64,000 nt of DNA. It comes from an uncultured Psychroserpens sp. (GTDB lineage: Bacteria; Bacteroidota; Bacteroidia; Flavobacteriales; Flavobacteriaceae). Below the pieces are notes generated by a model. That model made no database searches, had not been told where the DNA came from, and worked only from the letters and a program-made list of their open reading frames with translations. Made by a program: the position numbers and the translations under genes. Shown in pieces: positions 1-9,901 of this stretch. The stretch is from assembly GCF_947501425.1 (NCBI RefSeq), contig NZ_CANMVN010000001.1, positions 186,001-250,000 of the forward strand, given 5' to 3'. Each line of letters starts with the position of its first letter. Within the stretch, counting starts at the first letter, position 1.

Positions 1-451
1 GTCTTACGACAATGAAGAAGGACCAGAAATTATTGACGAAGCCATGTATCATTTTTATGATGCCGAAACTATGATGGGATTTAAATTGGTAAATACAGGA
101 TTACAAATGATATTAGACAAAGCCGTACCTGAGACCATCGCAGCGCATTTTCCTAATATTGTACACCCTTTTTTAAAGCGAAATGGGATGACTATCGAAG
201 ATGTAGATCACCTCATTTTTCATCCAGGTGGAAAGAAAATTGTACAAACTGTTGAAGATCTGTTTGGATCATTGGGAAAGAATATCAACGATACTAAAGA
301 CGTGTTGAAGCTCTATGGAAATATGAGCAGTGCCACAGTATTATATGTTTTAGAGCGTTTTATGGATAAGCAACCTGCAAAAGGAGAAAAGGGATTAATG
401 CTGAGTTTTGGACCAGGATTTTCAGCACAGCGAATTTTATTAGAATGGTAA
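1..451 (+). CDS. Type III polyketide synthase, C-terminal part (cut by window start)
   Basis: This is the C-terminal ~150 residues of a chalcone/stilbene-synthase-like enzyme. The frame is open from base 2, so the gene begins before the window. Visible signatures are FHPGG, carrying the catalytic His of the Cys-His-Asn triad, YGNMSSAT, carrying the catalytic Asn, and a SFGPGFSA stretch matching the family GFGPG loop near the C-terminus. The nucleophilic Cys lies outside the window. Such enzymes extend an acyl starter with malonyl-CoA and cyclise the product, often to alkylresorcinols or pyrones. The next five genes on the same strand form an acyl-ACP making and priming set, so a fatty-acyl starter delivered from ACP is my inference. 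The product is unknown. Confidence 0.85.
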   Translation, partial: SYDNEEGPEIIDEAMYHFYDAETMMGFKLVNTGLQMILDKAVPETIAAHFPNIVHPFLKRNGMTIEDVDHLIFHPGGKKIVQTVEDLFGSLGKNINDTKDVLKLYGNMSSATVLYVLERFMDKQPAKGEKGLMLSFGPGFSAQRILLEW

Positions 452-460
452 TTTAAAATT

Positions 461-517
461 GTCATGCTGAGCGCACACGTGTTAATGAAGCTTTAGCGTA
501 AGTACAGTCGAAGCATC
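461..517. repeat. REP-like palindromic element, degenerate copy
   Basis: The 83-bp gap after the polyketide synthase gene contains GTCATGCTGAGCGCA and, about 29 bases further on, CAGTCGAAGCATC. Together these resemble a short palindromic repeat also seen (reverse complement) at 8088-8115, here with an insertion in the middle. I see no coding capacity or terminator in it. Its class is inferred from the two copies in this window. Confidence 0.4.
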
Positions 518-534
518 ACTATTGAATAGTAAAA

Positions 535-1329
535 ATGAATGAATTTAAACAAAACAACTATTGGGCACTCATTTTAGGAGGCTCAAGCGGATTGGGCTTG
601 GCTACAGCCAAAAAACTTGCTAAACACGGCATGAATATTTGTATTGTTCACCGAAATGCTCGAATGCAAGAGGATGCTATTACTGCCGAATTTGATACAA
701 TTAAAAACGAAGGTATTCAGTTTAGGTCCTTTAATATTGATGCGTTTAAACCTGAAAAGCGAGACCAGATCGTTTCTGAATTAAAAACTGTTTTAGGTAC
801 TCAGGGTCGAATTAGAACACTAGTTCATAGTGTGGCCAAAGGAAATTTAAAACCGATGTTGGACGAGAATAAACCCACATTAAAAAATGATGATTTCAAC
901 TTAACCATTAATGCGATGGCGATTAGTTTATACGATTGGACCAAAGCCGTTTTTGAGGCACAACTATTTGCTGAAGATGCACGTATAATTAGTTTTACTA
1001 GTGAGGGCAATACTAAAGCCTGGAAGAACTATGCTGCTGTCTCAGCGGCGAAAGTCACTTTAGAGGCCATCACCAGAAATTTAGCTCTGGAGTTTGCGCC
1101 TTACGGAATAAGAGCCAATTGTATTCAAGCAGGTGTTACAGATACAGCGTCTTTGCGAATGATTCCTGGTAGTGATCAAATTAAAATGCACAGCTTAAAA
1201 CGAAATCCGTTTAAACGATTAACCCAACCTGATGATGTCGCTAATGCGGTCTATTTACTTTGCAAAGATGAAGCGCGATGGATTAATGGTTGTGTGATTC
1301 CTGTAGATGGAGGAGAACATATCTCTTAA
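535..1329 (+). CDS. SDR-family enoyl-ACP reductase-like protein (FabI/FabL type)
   Basis: A 264-residue short-chain dehydrogenase. The N-terminal GGSSGLG motif at residues 15-21 binds NAD(P)H. The catalytic pair is Tyr166 and Lys173 with six residues between them, the Y-x6-K spacing of FabI/FabL enoyl-ACP reductases rather than the Y-x3-K of ketoreductases. The C-terminal VDGG is usual for the fold. The predicted role is reduction of enoyl-ACP in the chain built by the neighbouring ketosynthase and dehydratase. It lies 83 bp after the polyketide synthase gene and overlaps the following dehydratase gene. No ketoacyl reductase is seen in the window, so this protein might have a broader role or the missing enzyme may lie to the left. 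Confidence 0.75.
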   Translation: MNEFKQNNYWALILGGSSGLGLATAKKLAKHGMNICIVHRNARMQEDAITAEFDTIKNEGIQFRSFNIDAFKPEKRDQIVSELKTVLGTQGRIRTLVHSVAKGNLKPMLDENKPTLKNDDFNLTINAMAISLYDWTKAVFEAQLFAEDARIISFTSEGNTKAWKNYAAVSAAKVTLEAITRNLALEFAPYGIRANCIQAGVTDTASLRMIPGSDQIKMHSLKRNPFKRLTQPDDVANAVYLLCKDEARWINGCVIPVDGGEHIS

Positions 1330-1786
1330 ATATAAACGAATATTTAAATTGAATAATAAACAAATCATAGCGTTATTACCCTATCAACATCCTTTTTTGT
1401 TTGTTGATGACCTAACCGAAATATCTACGGAAACTATTACTGGACATTATACATTTCCGTCAGACGCTTATTTTTATGAAGGTCATTTTAAAGACCATCC
1501 AGTGACACCAGGTGTGATTTTAACCGAATGTATGGCACAGATTGGCGTAGTTTGCTTAGGGATTTATCTTTTAAAAGATGAGCTTTCAAAAGATATACTT
1601 CCACAGATCGCCTTAACGTCTAGTCAGATGGATTTCTTTTTACCAATCTATCCAGGTGAAAAAGTGACTGTGGTTTCTGAGAAAGAGGTATTTCGTTTTA
1701 ATAAGCTGAAATGTAACGTCAAATTATTTAATAAAAAAGAGGAGTTAGTGTGTCGCGGAAAAATTTCAGGAATGATTAAAACATGA
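1307..1786 (+). CDS. FabZ-like 3-hydroxyacyl-ACP dehydratase
   Basis: A hot-dog fold dehydratase of 159 residues. LLPYQHPFLFVDD near residues 23-35 matches the FabZ N-terminal signature. EGHFKDHPVTPGVILTE at about 58-74 carries the expected catalytic His60 and Glu74. It should dehydrate 3-hydroxyacyl-ACP. The ATG at 1307 overlaps the reductase gene by 23 bp; a TTG at 1349 (codon 15) is an alternative start closer to the family N-terminus, and the sequence does not decide between them. Its stop overlaps the ketosynthase start by 4 bp, implying translational coupling inside a biosynthetic operon. Confidence 0.85.
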   Translation: MEENISLKYKRIFKLNNKQIIALLPYQHPFLFVDDLTEISTETITGHYTFPSDAYFYEGHFKDHPVTPGVILTECMAQIGVVCLGIYLLKDELSKDILPQIALTSSQMDFFLPIYPGEKVTVVSEKEVFRFNKLKCNVKLFNKKEELVCRGKISGMIKT

Positions 1787-3054
1787 AAAATAGAGTTGTC
1801 ATAACAGGATTGGGAGTTGTAGCGCCAAATGGTGTTGGTCTGGACGCGTTTTCTAAAGCCATAAAAAACGGACAATCAGGAATTACATTTCATCAGCAAT
1901 TAGCCGACTTGAACTTTTCGTGTTGTATAGGTGGAGTACCTCAAATTTCCGAAGACAAAAAACTGGAATACCTCACGCCTCTGCAATTAAGAGGCTTTAA
2001 TAGCTCAGGAATTTTATACGGCTGCATGGCTGGTATTGATGCCTGGAAGGACGCAGGATTTTCAGTGGATTCTAATAGTGATTTAGACTTTGATAGCGGA
2101 ACTGTTTTTGGTACAGGAACCTCAGGCGTGGAGAAATTTAGAGAAGCTATTTACAAGTTGGATGACAAACAGGTAAAGCGTCTAGGTAGTACTGTTGTGG
2201 TGCAAACTATGGCTAGCGGAATTAGCGCTTTTCTCGGTGGCATTCTCGGATTAGGAAATCAAGTGACTACAAATTCTTCGGCGTGCACTACAGGAACTGA
2301 AGCTATTTTGATGGGTTATGAACGGATTAAAAATGGTCAGGCTAAACGCATGCTCGTTGGAAGCTGTAGTGATGATGGTCCGTATATTTGGGGAGGATTT
2401 GATGCTATGAGAGTGATGACCTATAAGCATAACGATACTCCAGAACAAGGCTCAAGACCTATGAGTGCAAGCGCATCAGGATTTGTGCCTGGCGCTGGAG
2501 CAGGTGCTTTGGTTTTAGAATCCTTAGAAAGTGCATTACACCGAAACGCAACCATCTATGCTGAGGTGTTGGGCGGACATATCAATTCTGGAGGTCAACG
2601 AAATGGTGGCACGATGACGGCTCCAAATGCTCAAGCTGTACAGCGATGTATTAGAGAAGCTATTGTCAATGCAAATATTACTGCTGACGATATTGATACC
2701 ATTAACGGACATTTAACAGCCACCTCAAAAGACGCTTTAGAGATAGAAAATTGGACGAAAGCTTTAGAAAGAAAGGGTGGAGATTTTCCGTATATTAATT
2801 CGTTAAAATCTATGGTTGGCCATTGCCTAGCTGCAGCAGGAAGCATAGAGAGTGTGGCTACTGTGTTGCAATTAAAAGAGCAATTTGTATTTCCTAATCT
2901 CAATTGTGAGGATATTCATCCAGAAATTTCTGAATTAATTGCAGTAGATAAGATTGTAACGCGTCAATTAAAAACAAAACTAAATATTGCGGCAAAAGCC
3001 AGTTTTGGTTTTGGCGATGTCAATGGTTGTATTATCTTTAAGAGATATAATTAA
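1783..3054 (+). CDS. Beta-ketoacyl-ACP synthase (FabF-like), cluster-specific
   Basis: A 423-residue thiolase-fold ketosynthase. The active site is complete: Cys168 in NSSACTTG, His310 in INGHLTAT, Lys342 and His347 in SLKSMVGHCLAAAGS. The His310 loop reads NGHLTATSKD where the housekeeping FabF in this window (52187-53437) has NTHGTSTPLGD, so this is a divergent paralogue rather than a duplicate of the primary enzyme. It probably condenses malonyl units on the dedicated ACP encoded 3 bp downstream. The start overlaps the dehydratase stop (ATGA). Substrate chain length cannot be read from the sequence. Confidence 0.88.
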   Translation: MKNRVVITGLGVVAPNGVGLDAFSKAIKNGQSGITFHQQLADLNFSCCIGGVPQISEDKKLEYLTPLQLRGFNSSGILYGCMAGIDAWKDAGFSVDSNSDLDFDSGTVFGTGTSGVEKFREAIYKLDDKQVKRLGSTVVVQTMASGISAFLGGILGLGNQVTTNSSACTTGTEAILMGYERIKNGQAKRMLVGSCSDDGPYIWGGFDAMRVMTYKHNDTPEQGSRPMSASASGFVPGAGAGALVLESLESALHRNATIYAEVLGGHINSGGQRNGGTMTAPNAQAVQRCIREAIVNANITADDIDTINGHLTATSKDALEIENWTKALERKGGDFPYINSLKSMVGHCLAAAGSIESVATVLQLKEQFVFPNLNCEDIHPEISELIAVDKIVTRQLKTKLNIAAKASFGFGDVNGCIIFKRYN

Positions 3055-3057
3055 ACT

Positions 3058-3312
3058 ATGACCAAAGACGAACTTATTGCCAAACTTAAAACCATTGTTC
3101 AACCTTATATTCAGGATGAAGCAGCTTTTAAAAACCTTTCGGAAGACACAGATTTTATTAACGACCTGAAAATTAATTCAGCAAATCTGGTAGACGTGAT
3201 CTTAGATGTTGAAGACGAATTTGACATTCGAATTGAAAATGACGATATGGAGAAAATGACCTCTGTAAAAGCGGCTATGGATATCATTAATGAAAAATTA
3301 ACCGAAAAATGA
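3058..3312 (+). CDS. Acyl carrier protein, cluster-specific
   Basis: A small acidic carrier protein of 84 residues. The phosphopantetheine attachment site is Ser41 in DLKINSANLVDVIL, which departs from the usual DSLD motif of the housekeeping AcpP in this same window (51940-52173). The helix following the serine and the acidic EDEFDI stretch fit the ACP fold. The gene sits between a ketosynthase and a phosphopantetheinyl transferase, so it is likely the private carrier of this pathway, activated by its neighbour. It overlaps that transferase gene by 4 bp. Confidence 0.85.
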   Translation: MTKDELIAKLKTIVQPYIQDEAAFKNLSEDTDFINDLKINSANLVDVILDVEDEFDIRIENDDMEKMTSVKAAMDIINEKLTEK

Positions 3313-3875
3313 TTGGGAATGATATTGTCGATTTAAAACACAGTGCTCCCAACTGGAAACGACCACGTTTTTTAGAGAAGGTGTTCACTAAAAAAGAACA
3401 GTCATTTATTTTGTCTTCTGAAAACCAACATCAAATGGTTTGGTTGTTATGGAGCATGAAAGAAGCGGCTTATAAGGCTCATGTACAACACTTTGAAAAC
3501 CGATTTTTTAATCCGAAACGTTTAGAATGTGAGCTCATTTCCGAAGAGAATGGTCTGGTTATCATTGATACAATCAAGTATTATACATCCTCAACGATTA
3601 CTCCAGAGTATGTTTATACAGTTGCTAAGCAAAATAATATTCAGGTTCTGCATACCACGCTTTTTACTTCTGAAATATCAAATCAATCACTTCAAAGTGC
3701 TAAATTAAAAGAGCGTGCTCTAAAATCAATCTCAGAAACTAAACATTTAAACCTTAAGACTTTAGAGATTAGAAAAACCAAAATTGGAATCCCCAAACTA
3801 TTCTATGCTTCAGAAAAACTTGCTATGCATTTGTCTTTGACACATTGCGGACGATTTTCAGGGTTTGTATTTTAA
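3309..3875 (+). CDS. 4'-phosphopantetheinyl transferase family protein
   Basis: A 188-residue transferase. The N-terminus MIGNDIVDLK gives the metal-binding Asp, and WSMKEAAYKAH at 48-58 gives the family (W/F)xxKE(A/S)xxK signature with Glu52 and Lys56. It should transfer the phosphopantetheine arm of CoA to the serine of an ACP, most simply the one encoded directly upstream with a 4-bp overlap. It is last in the biosynthetic run; the next gene follows a 68-bp gap and is unrelated. No obvious terminator was seen after it. Confidence 0.85.
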   Translation: MIGNDIVDLKHSAPNWKRPRFLEKVFTKKEQSFILSSENQHQMVWLLWSMKEAAYKAHVQHFENRFFNPKRLECELISEENGLVIIDTIKYYTSSTITPEYVYTVAKQNNIQVLHTTLFTSEISNQSLQSAKLKERALKSISETKHLNLKTLEIRKTKIGIPKLFYASEKLAMHLSLTHCGRFSGFVF

Positions 3876-3943
3876 TGTGTTAAACTTAAATATATTGAAG
3901 GTAATTGTAATATCTTTATTTCAAATTTATCATCCATCACCTT

Positions 3944-5404
3944 ATGAAATATCTATACATTACCGTCGTAATACTCTTCACGTTTTGTAGTTGCCAAAAT
4001 AATGAAACAATTAAACCCACAACATTAACAATCAAGTCAAATATAGACACGGTTAGTGTAGCCAAAGTATTTAGACCTATTAACGGTACGATATTATGGG
4101 ATATTACTTTGGATGAGATCCTTAAAAAGGATAGCGATTCACTATCTGGAGATTTAAACATAGAGAACTCTGAAATTGTAAGGGTATTAGTTGGTGGAAA
4201 ACGTTTTAGAATGATTTTATTGCCTAACCAGAATTATGGTGTTGGAATTGATGGTGATTCCATAATATTTACTGGTGATAATGCCAAAGGACAAGAGGTT
4301 CTAAATGCATTTGACAGAGCATATGTAGCAGGTTTTCCATTTTTAAATAGATTTACAAAAGACACCACTGCAACCTTATTATCCAATCATATACATGACT
4401 ATAAATTTAAAGATATATCAACGATAGATGAACTATTAAAAACAGAGGCTATTGATACCGATTTCCACAGTGTTTTAAAAACAGAAATTGATTATTATTA
4501 TGCAGAGGGCTTGGTCAATATTGCCAATTATAAAGCTGAGCGCGCAAAAGGGAGTGTGTTGAAAAATTTTAAGGATTTAGTAGAAACAACTAAAGTTTCA
4601 TTTCCTTTTACAGTGGAACAAAAACCAATAAACTGGGTAGATTATGTTATGGAAGCAGAAATTAGACCAGCCATTGTAGAACGTTACACTAAAGCAGATC
4701 GAGAACAGTTTTATAGTTCAGATACCATTCATCACATATATAAAGGCGTCATTAATGAACAATTAGAAGAACCATTCAGAGAACAATTGCTTGCGAATTA
4801 CATACTAAATGCTTCAAAGCAAAACCAATATGAAAAGAGCTTGATTCAAATTTTTGATGAGTTTAACACTAATTATCCTGAGAGTGTGTACAGCCCGTAT
4901 CTTGAAAACGACATTTTGAAAATCAGAACGTATTATCAAAAAATTCAGGGAGAGCTTCCAGACACAGTGACATTTACAGGAGATGAAAATACTAATAGTC
5001 TAAAAGAATTAATCAAAGAATTTGAAGGTCAAAAATTGTATATAGATGTTTGGGCAACTTGGTGTGGCCCTTGTAAAAAAGAGTTTTCTAATAACGATAA
5101 AATTACAGATATACTTAAAGACAATGGTTACAAGAAACTATATATTTCAATTGATAAAAAAGAAGTGAAAGGCAAATGGTTAGGGCTTATTAAATTCTAT
5201 GATTTAGCTGGTTATCACCATTTGGCAAGCCAGGAGTTTGTTGTGGATTTTGCGGAGAATCATTCGACCAGAAAAGGAGTAGTTTCAATTCCGCAGTATT
5301 TATTGATTAATGAAAAAGGTGAAATCATAACTAATGATGCGCCAAGACCAGGAGCTCCTAATGATTTGCTTGATTTTATTAAAGGCTTGGATCAGGAGTA
5401 CTAA
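3944..5404 (+). CDS. TlpA-like thioredoxin-fold lipoprotein
   Basis: A 486-residue protein with an N-terminal lipoprotein signal (hydrophobic stretch to a FCSC lipobox, probable lipid Cys17). The first ~330 residues are a family-variable extracytoplasmic region. The C-terminal third is a TlpA/ResA-type thioredoxin domain with WATWCGPCKKEF (Cys374 and Cys377) and a later cis-Pro-type SIPQYLLI segment. It is likely a periplasm-facing disulfide reductase of the type abundant in Bacteroidota; the partner is unknown. It converges with the DUF434 gene, the two stops overlapping by 4 bp. No operon partner is visible. Confidence 0.82.
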   Translation: MKYLYITVVILFTFCSCQNNETIKPTTLTIKSNIDTVSVAKVFRPINGTILWDITLDEILKKDSDSLSGDLNIENSEIVRVLVGGKRFRMILLPNQNYGVGIDGDSIIFTGDNAKGQEVLNAFDRAYVAGFPFLNRFTKDTTATLLSNHIHDYKFKDISTIDELLKTEAIDTDFHSVLKTEIDYYYAEGLVNIANYKAERAKGSVLKNFKDLVETTKVSFPFTVEQKPINWVDYVMEAEIRPAIVERYTKADREQFYSSDTIHHIYKGVINEQLEEPFREQLLANYILNASKQNQYEKSLIQIFDEFNTNYPESVYSPYLENDILKIRTYYQKIQGELPDTVTFTGDENTNSLKELIKEFEGQKLYIDVWATWCGPCKKEFSNNDKITDILKDNGYKKLYISIDKKEVKGKWLGLIKFYDLAGYHHLASQEFVVDFAENHSTRKGVVSIPQYLLINEKGEIITNDAPRPGAPNDLLDFIKGLDQEY

Positions 5405-6105
5405 CTAAAAATGATGTTGTTATTTGGTATGTGATGCTCAATCATATAAGCGCTAAGATTGAGCCATCGTTCTGCACGATCTAAAATCCAGGCATCTGAA
5501 CTCACAACTACATGTTCACTTTCAGCAAGTAATTTGTCTGGGTTATTATCTAAAATAATCTCCCAATCAAAACCAGATTCTTCAGCAGTTTCCCGGAGTA
5601 AGGTTTTAAGTCGACCACTATTAGAAACGGGTTTGTCAAAGATCCAGATTACTTTATGATCTTTTAAAAGCTCACCAACTAATTGTAAGGCGTTTTCAGT
5701 TTGTTGCACACGTTTATACGTACCATGAACTCCAGATAAATCGCGATAAGTAGTATCTAGACCTTTAAAGAGATAAGCATCAGATAAAGCGCTTTCTAAA
5801 ATAATAAGGAGGTTAAATCCGTCGATATAAATAGTCTCAGCGTTGAGGTTTTCAAAAGCAACTTCATGAGCTTGTCGTCTTTTGACTTGTTGCTCTGAAG
5901 CACTCATCCCTTGTACGGCTTTTTGCTGTCTTACATTAAGTCGGTGTTTATTGCCAACCAATTGTAAGGACGATCTTTCGGCATAACCTCTGGAGAGCAA
6001 ATAGTGCATATCTGCAACAGCTGCTTTGAGTGTTTGCTGAATGTCATCAGCTCCAAAAAGCTGATCGTCATTGCTGTTTTTTCCTCGGTTTCTTTGGTTG
6101 GGCAT
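5401..6105 (-). CDS. DUF434-type protein with PIN/NYN-like nuclease fold
   Basis: A 234-residue protein. The N-terminal part (about 20-65) with SRGY and LVGNKHRLNVRQ resembles DUF434. The C-terminal part has YIDGFNLL (Asp95, Asn98), an acidic Glu104, IFDKPVSNSGR (Asp157) and SSDAWILDRAERW (Asp204, Asp209), an arrangement like the acidic cluster of PIN/NYN RNases. A metal-dependent RNase is therefore a structural guess, not a demonstrated activity. It lies directly downstream of the rtcB pair on the same strand, but a hairpin terminator at 6150-6182 separates them, so it may be transcribed on its own. Its neighbourhood with an RNA ligase is the main clue to its role. Confidence 0.65.
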   Translation of the reverse strand: MPNQRNRGKNSNDDQLFGADDIQQTLKAAVADMHYLLSRGYAERSSLQLVGNKHRLNVRQQKAVQGMSASEQQVKRRQAHEVAFENLNAETIYIDGFNLLIILESALSDAYLFKGLDTTYRDLSGVHGTYKRVQQTENALQLVGELLKDHKVIWIFDKPVSNSGRLKTLLRETAEESGFDWEIILDNNPDKLLAESEHVVVSSDAWILDRAERWLNLSAYMIEHHIPNNNIIFS

Positions 6106-6149
6106 CTTGTTAGTTTATAAAACTTAAAATAGTATTTTGAAATGAATTG

Positions 6150-6182
6150 AAAAAGTAGACATATTAGTTATATCTACTTTTT
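6150..6182 (-). terminator. Intrinsic terminator after the rtcB pair
   Basis: A 10-bp stem (arms 6150-6159 and 6173-6182, AAAAAGTAGA with TCTACTTTTT) and a 13-base loop, ending in a T run on the minus strand directly after the stop of the 142-residue gene. It is AT-rich and so of moderate strength. Confidence 0.6.
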
Positions 6183-6184
6183 AT

Positions 6185-8132
<1,948 letters not shown>

Positions 8133-8150
8133 GCAAATATTTAACCCTAT

Positions 8151-8172
8151 TGCGCAATCTTTTTGCGTAGTA
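8151..8172 (-). promoter_or_regulatory. Candidate operator of rtcB, shared with the WYL-dioxygenase promoter
   Basis: On the plus strand this reads TGCGCA, seven bases, then TGCGTAGTA. The identical words with the same 7-base spacer occur at 9902-9923. The half-sites form an imperfect palindrome (TGCGTAGT reads ACTACGCA on the other strand). On the rtcB strand it lies about 9 bases upstream of AATATTTG, a one-mismatch match to the Bacteroidota -7 box, so it covers the -33 region. Binding by the WYL protein is inference. Confidence 0.6.
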
Positions 8173-8270
8173 GTAAAAAGTTTTAAAATTAATAGTTTAT
8201 AGACATTTTTTCTTTTCCTAATTATATAGCCTAAGGGGATTCCTTTGAAATTTAAAATGTTATAAACTCA

Positions 8271-8831
8271 TTATTTAAATGGTGGTTCCCATGTTTTTAG
8301 ACTCATAATATCCTTAACCTCTTCGTAGGTTAACGGATAGAAATCGTGACAATCTACGCCTACATCAAAGCTATTCATTGTTGGATCGTCTTTAAGACTT
8401 CCGTGGGAATGGCCGTATAAATGCCATGTGCCTCTGAAGCTTGAACGCCATACTCTCATTGCATAGTGTAAGAGGATGATTTTTTGCTTGCCATTAGGTG
8501 CATCGGCATCGTTGACATTGAGTTCGAAATAATCTTTAATCCATTCAAATCGGTTAGGATTTGCTAAGGCAGCTCCTTCGTGATTGCCTCGTATTAAAAA
8601 GATTTTTCCATTTAATTGCTCAAGGATGTCTCGCATTCGCTCAGCTTTGCAGAGTCCGAAATCACCTAAGTGATACACCTTGTCGTGTTTGTTAACTCGG
8701 CTGTTCCAACGTTTTATGAGTTCCTTGTCCATTTCTTCTGCACTACCAAATGGACGATTGGTGAATTTTATAATATTCTCATGACCAAAATGATGGTCTG
8801 AAGTGAAATATATATTTCGTGTTTTATTCAT
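8271..8831 (-). CDS. Calcineurin-like metallophosphoesterase
   Basis: A small phosphoesterase of 186 residues. Metal-binding motifs in order are SDHHFGH near the N-terminus, HLGDFG, RGNHE, LHYA and YGHSHG. Substrates of this family range from nucleotides to RNA ends and cannot be told from motifs. I use the ATG at 8831; the longer frame would start at a TTG at 8858. It lies 40 bp after the TPR gene on the same strand and about 120 bp before the rtcB promoter, between rtcB and the WYL regulator. A role in trimming RNA termini is possible by context but unproven. Confidence 0.85.
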   Translation of the reverse strand: MNKTRNIYFTSDHHFGHENIIKFTNRPFGSAEEMDKELIKRWNSRVNKHDKVYHLGDFGLCKAERMRDILEQLNGKIFLIRGNHEGAALANPNRFEWIKDYFELNVNDADAPNGKQKIILLHYAMRVWRSSFRGTWHLYGHSHGSLKDDPTMNSFDVGVDCHDFYPLTYEEVKDIMSLKTWEPPFK

Positions 8832-8871
8832 GTGTTCTAATGTTTTTAAAAGCCTCAACAGGCTTTCGGTA

Positions 8872-9420
8872 TTATTTTTTATTCTTTTTTTGCTTCCTCT
8901 TTTTTGTCTTTTTGTTTTTGGAAGACTTCTTTTTCTTTGGTTTTATCTTGTTTTTAACTCTAGTGATTTCAGAGTCAACAAACGACATAAAACTATTGTT
9001 GTAAATGAACAACTTCGCTTTTTTAAAAGCTTTTAATGCATTTTTATACGCTTCCTGACATTCAAAAAGTTGAGCTTCTAGAACTAAAAGTTCACCTTTT
9101 CCAACAGCCTTTACAGTGTGAGCGAAGTCTATTAATTTTCTTGCCTCATCATAATCGTGATTCCAAATCAATACCAAAATGTATTTTGGGTAGACTTTTA
9201 TGAAATCCATTTTATTTGCTAATGCTTCAGCATAATAAAACTTTGCTTTTTCGTAATCTCCAAACTGTTCTGCTTGTAAACGTCCCATGAGGTATAAGGC
9301 ATAAGCATTATGACTCTCGTAAGACAAAGCGTAGTTTAGATTTTCTACTGTTTCTTCTAGATCGTATGGATAAGCATCTATTGCTTTTAACACGTAGTTG
9401 TTTAACAAATTCGTGTCCAT
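8872..9420 (-). CDS. TPR-like protein with lysine-rich tail
   Basis: A 182-residue soluble protein I cannot assign to a named family. It contains about three helical repeats of TPR character (for example NAYALYLMGRLQAEQFGDYEKAKFYYAEAL split over two helices) and ends with ~30 residues that are mostly Lys, Asn and Ser, a feature often linked to nucleic acid binding. Start at ATG 9420; an upstream GTG at 9453 is in frame but adds only 11 residues. It precedes the metallophosphoesterase gene and probably shares its transcript. Confidence 0.6.
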   Translation of the reverse strand: MDTNLLNNYVLKAIDAYPYDLEETVENLNYALSYESHNAYALYLMGRLQAEQFGDYEKAKFYYAEALANKMDFIKVYPKYILVLIWNHDYDEARKLIDFAHTVKAVGKGELLVLEAQLFECQEAYKNALKAFKKAKLFIYNNSFMSFVDSEITRVKNKIKPKKKKSSKNKKTKKRKQKKNKK

Positions 9421-9567
9421 TGTTTTTTGTTTTAATAATTTGTTTTGCGACACATAAGTTCGCTTCAGCTCAAACTTTGAGCCTATTATCTTACTGCTTT
9501 GGAGGAGGATTAGCTGACTTGCTAATTAGTGAAAAATAACCTTTACAAATGCTATGGTTATCAAACA

Positions 9568-9605
9568 AAAAATCCGAAACAGTTACATAATTGCTTCGGA
9601 TTTTT
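9568..9605 (-). terminator. Intrinsic terminator after the 24-residue ORF
   Basis: An 11-bp stem AAAAATCCGAA (9568-9578) with TTCGGATTTTT (9595-9605). On the minus strand it is followed by a T run (TTTTTTG). No annotated gene reads into it from that side except the small ORF at 9628-9702, which suggests a separate short transcript. Confidence 0.6.
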
Positions 9606-9627
9606 CATTGTGTTATGAAAAAGTATA

Positions 9628-9702
9628 CTAGCTATACGCCCGAAGCATCACAAAAGGGTTCTTCCCTTTAGGATTTCCTACAGATGATATGAATACAAAC
9701 AT
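9628..9702 (-). CDS. Possible 24-residue peptide or small RNA
   Basis: In the 542-bp gap between the TPR gene and the WYL gene there is an ATG-initiated frame of 24 codons containing SVGNPKGKNPFVMLRAYS. It stops 23 bases before a clear minus-strand terminator. The transcript would also hold a GC-rich hairpin AAAGGG-AAGAA-CCCTTT. A TAAATATTTG box at about 9761-9770 (minus) could be its -7 promoter; the rtcB leader has the same word. It could be a small protein, a leader peptide or a non-coding RNA. Nothing else recognisable is in this gap apart from the operator at 9902-9923. Confidence 0.35.
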   Translation of the reverse strand: MFVFISSVGNPKGKNPFVMLRAYS

Positions 9703-9901
9703 AGCTTCGAGTTTTAGTTGATATTAATTTTTTTGCCGGAATTATTTAATTCTGCTGTGCAAATATTTAGATTTATTTTTCATTTTTCAAAATTTATTTT
9801 TTCAAATTCTGAAAATCGAAGCACTTAATACGAAGTATTAACTTTTTTTGAAAAAAGCAAGATTTCCAATCAAAAATTTATTTTTTCCGAATTTATCAGA
9901 C

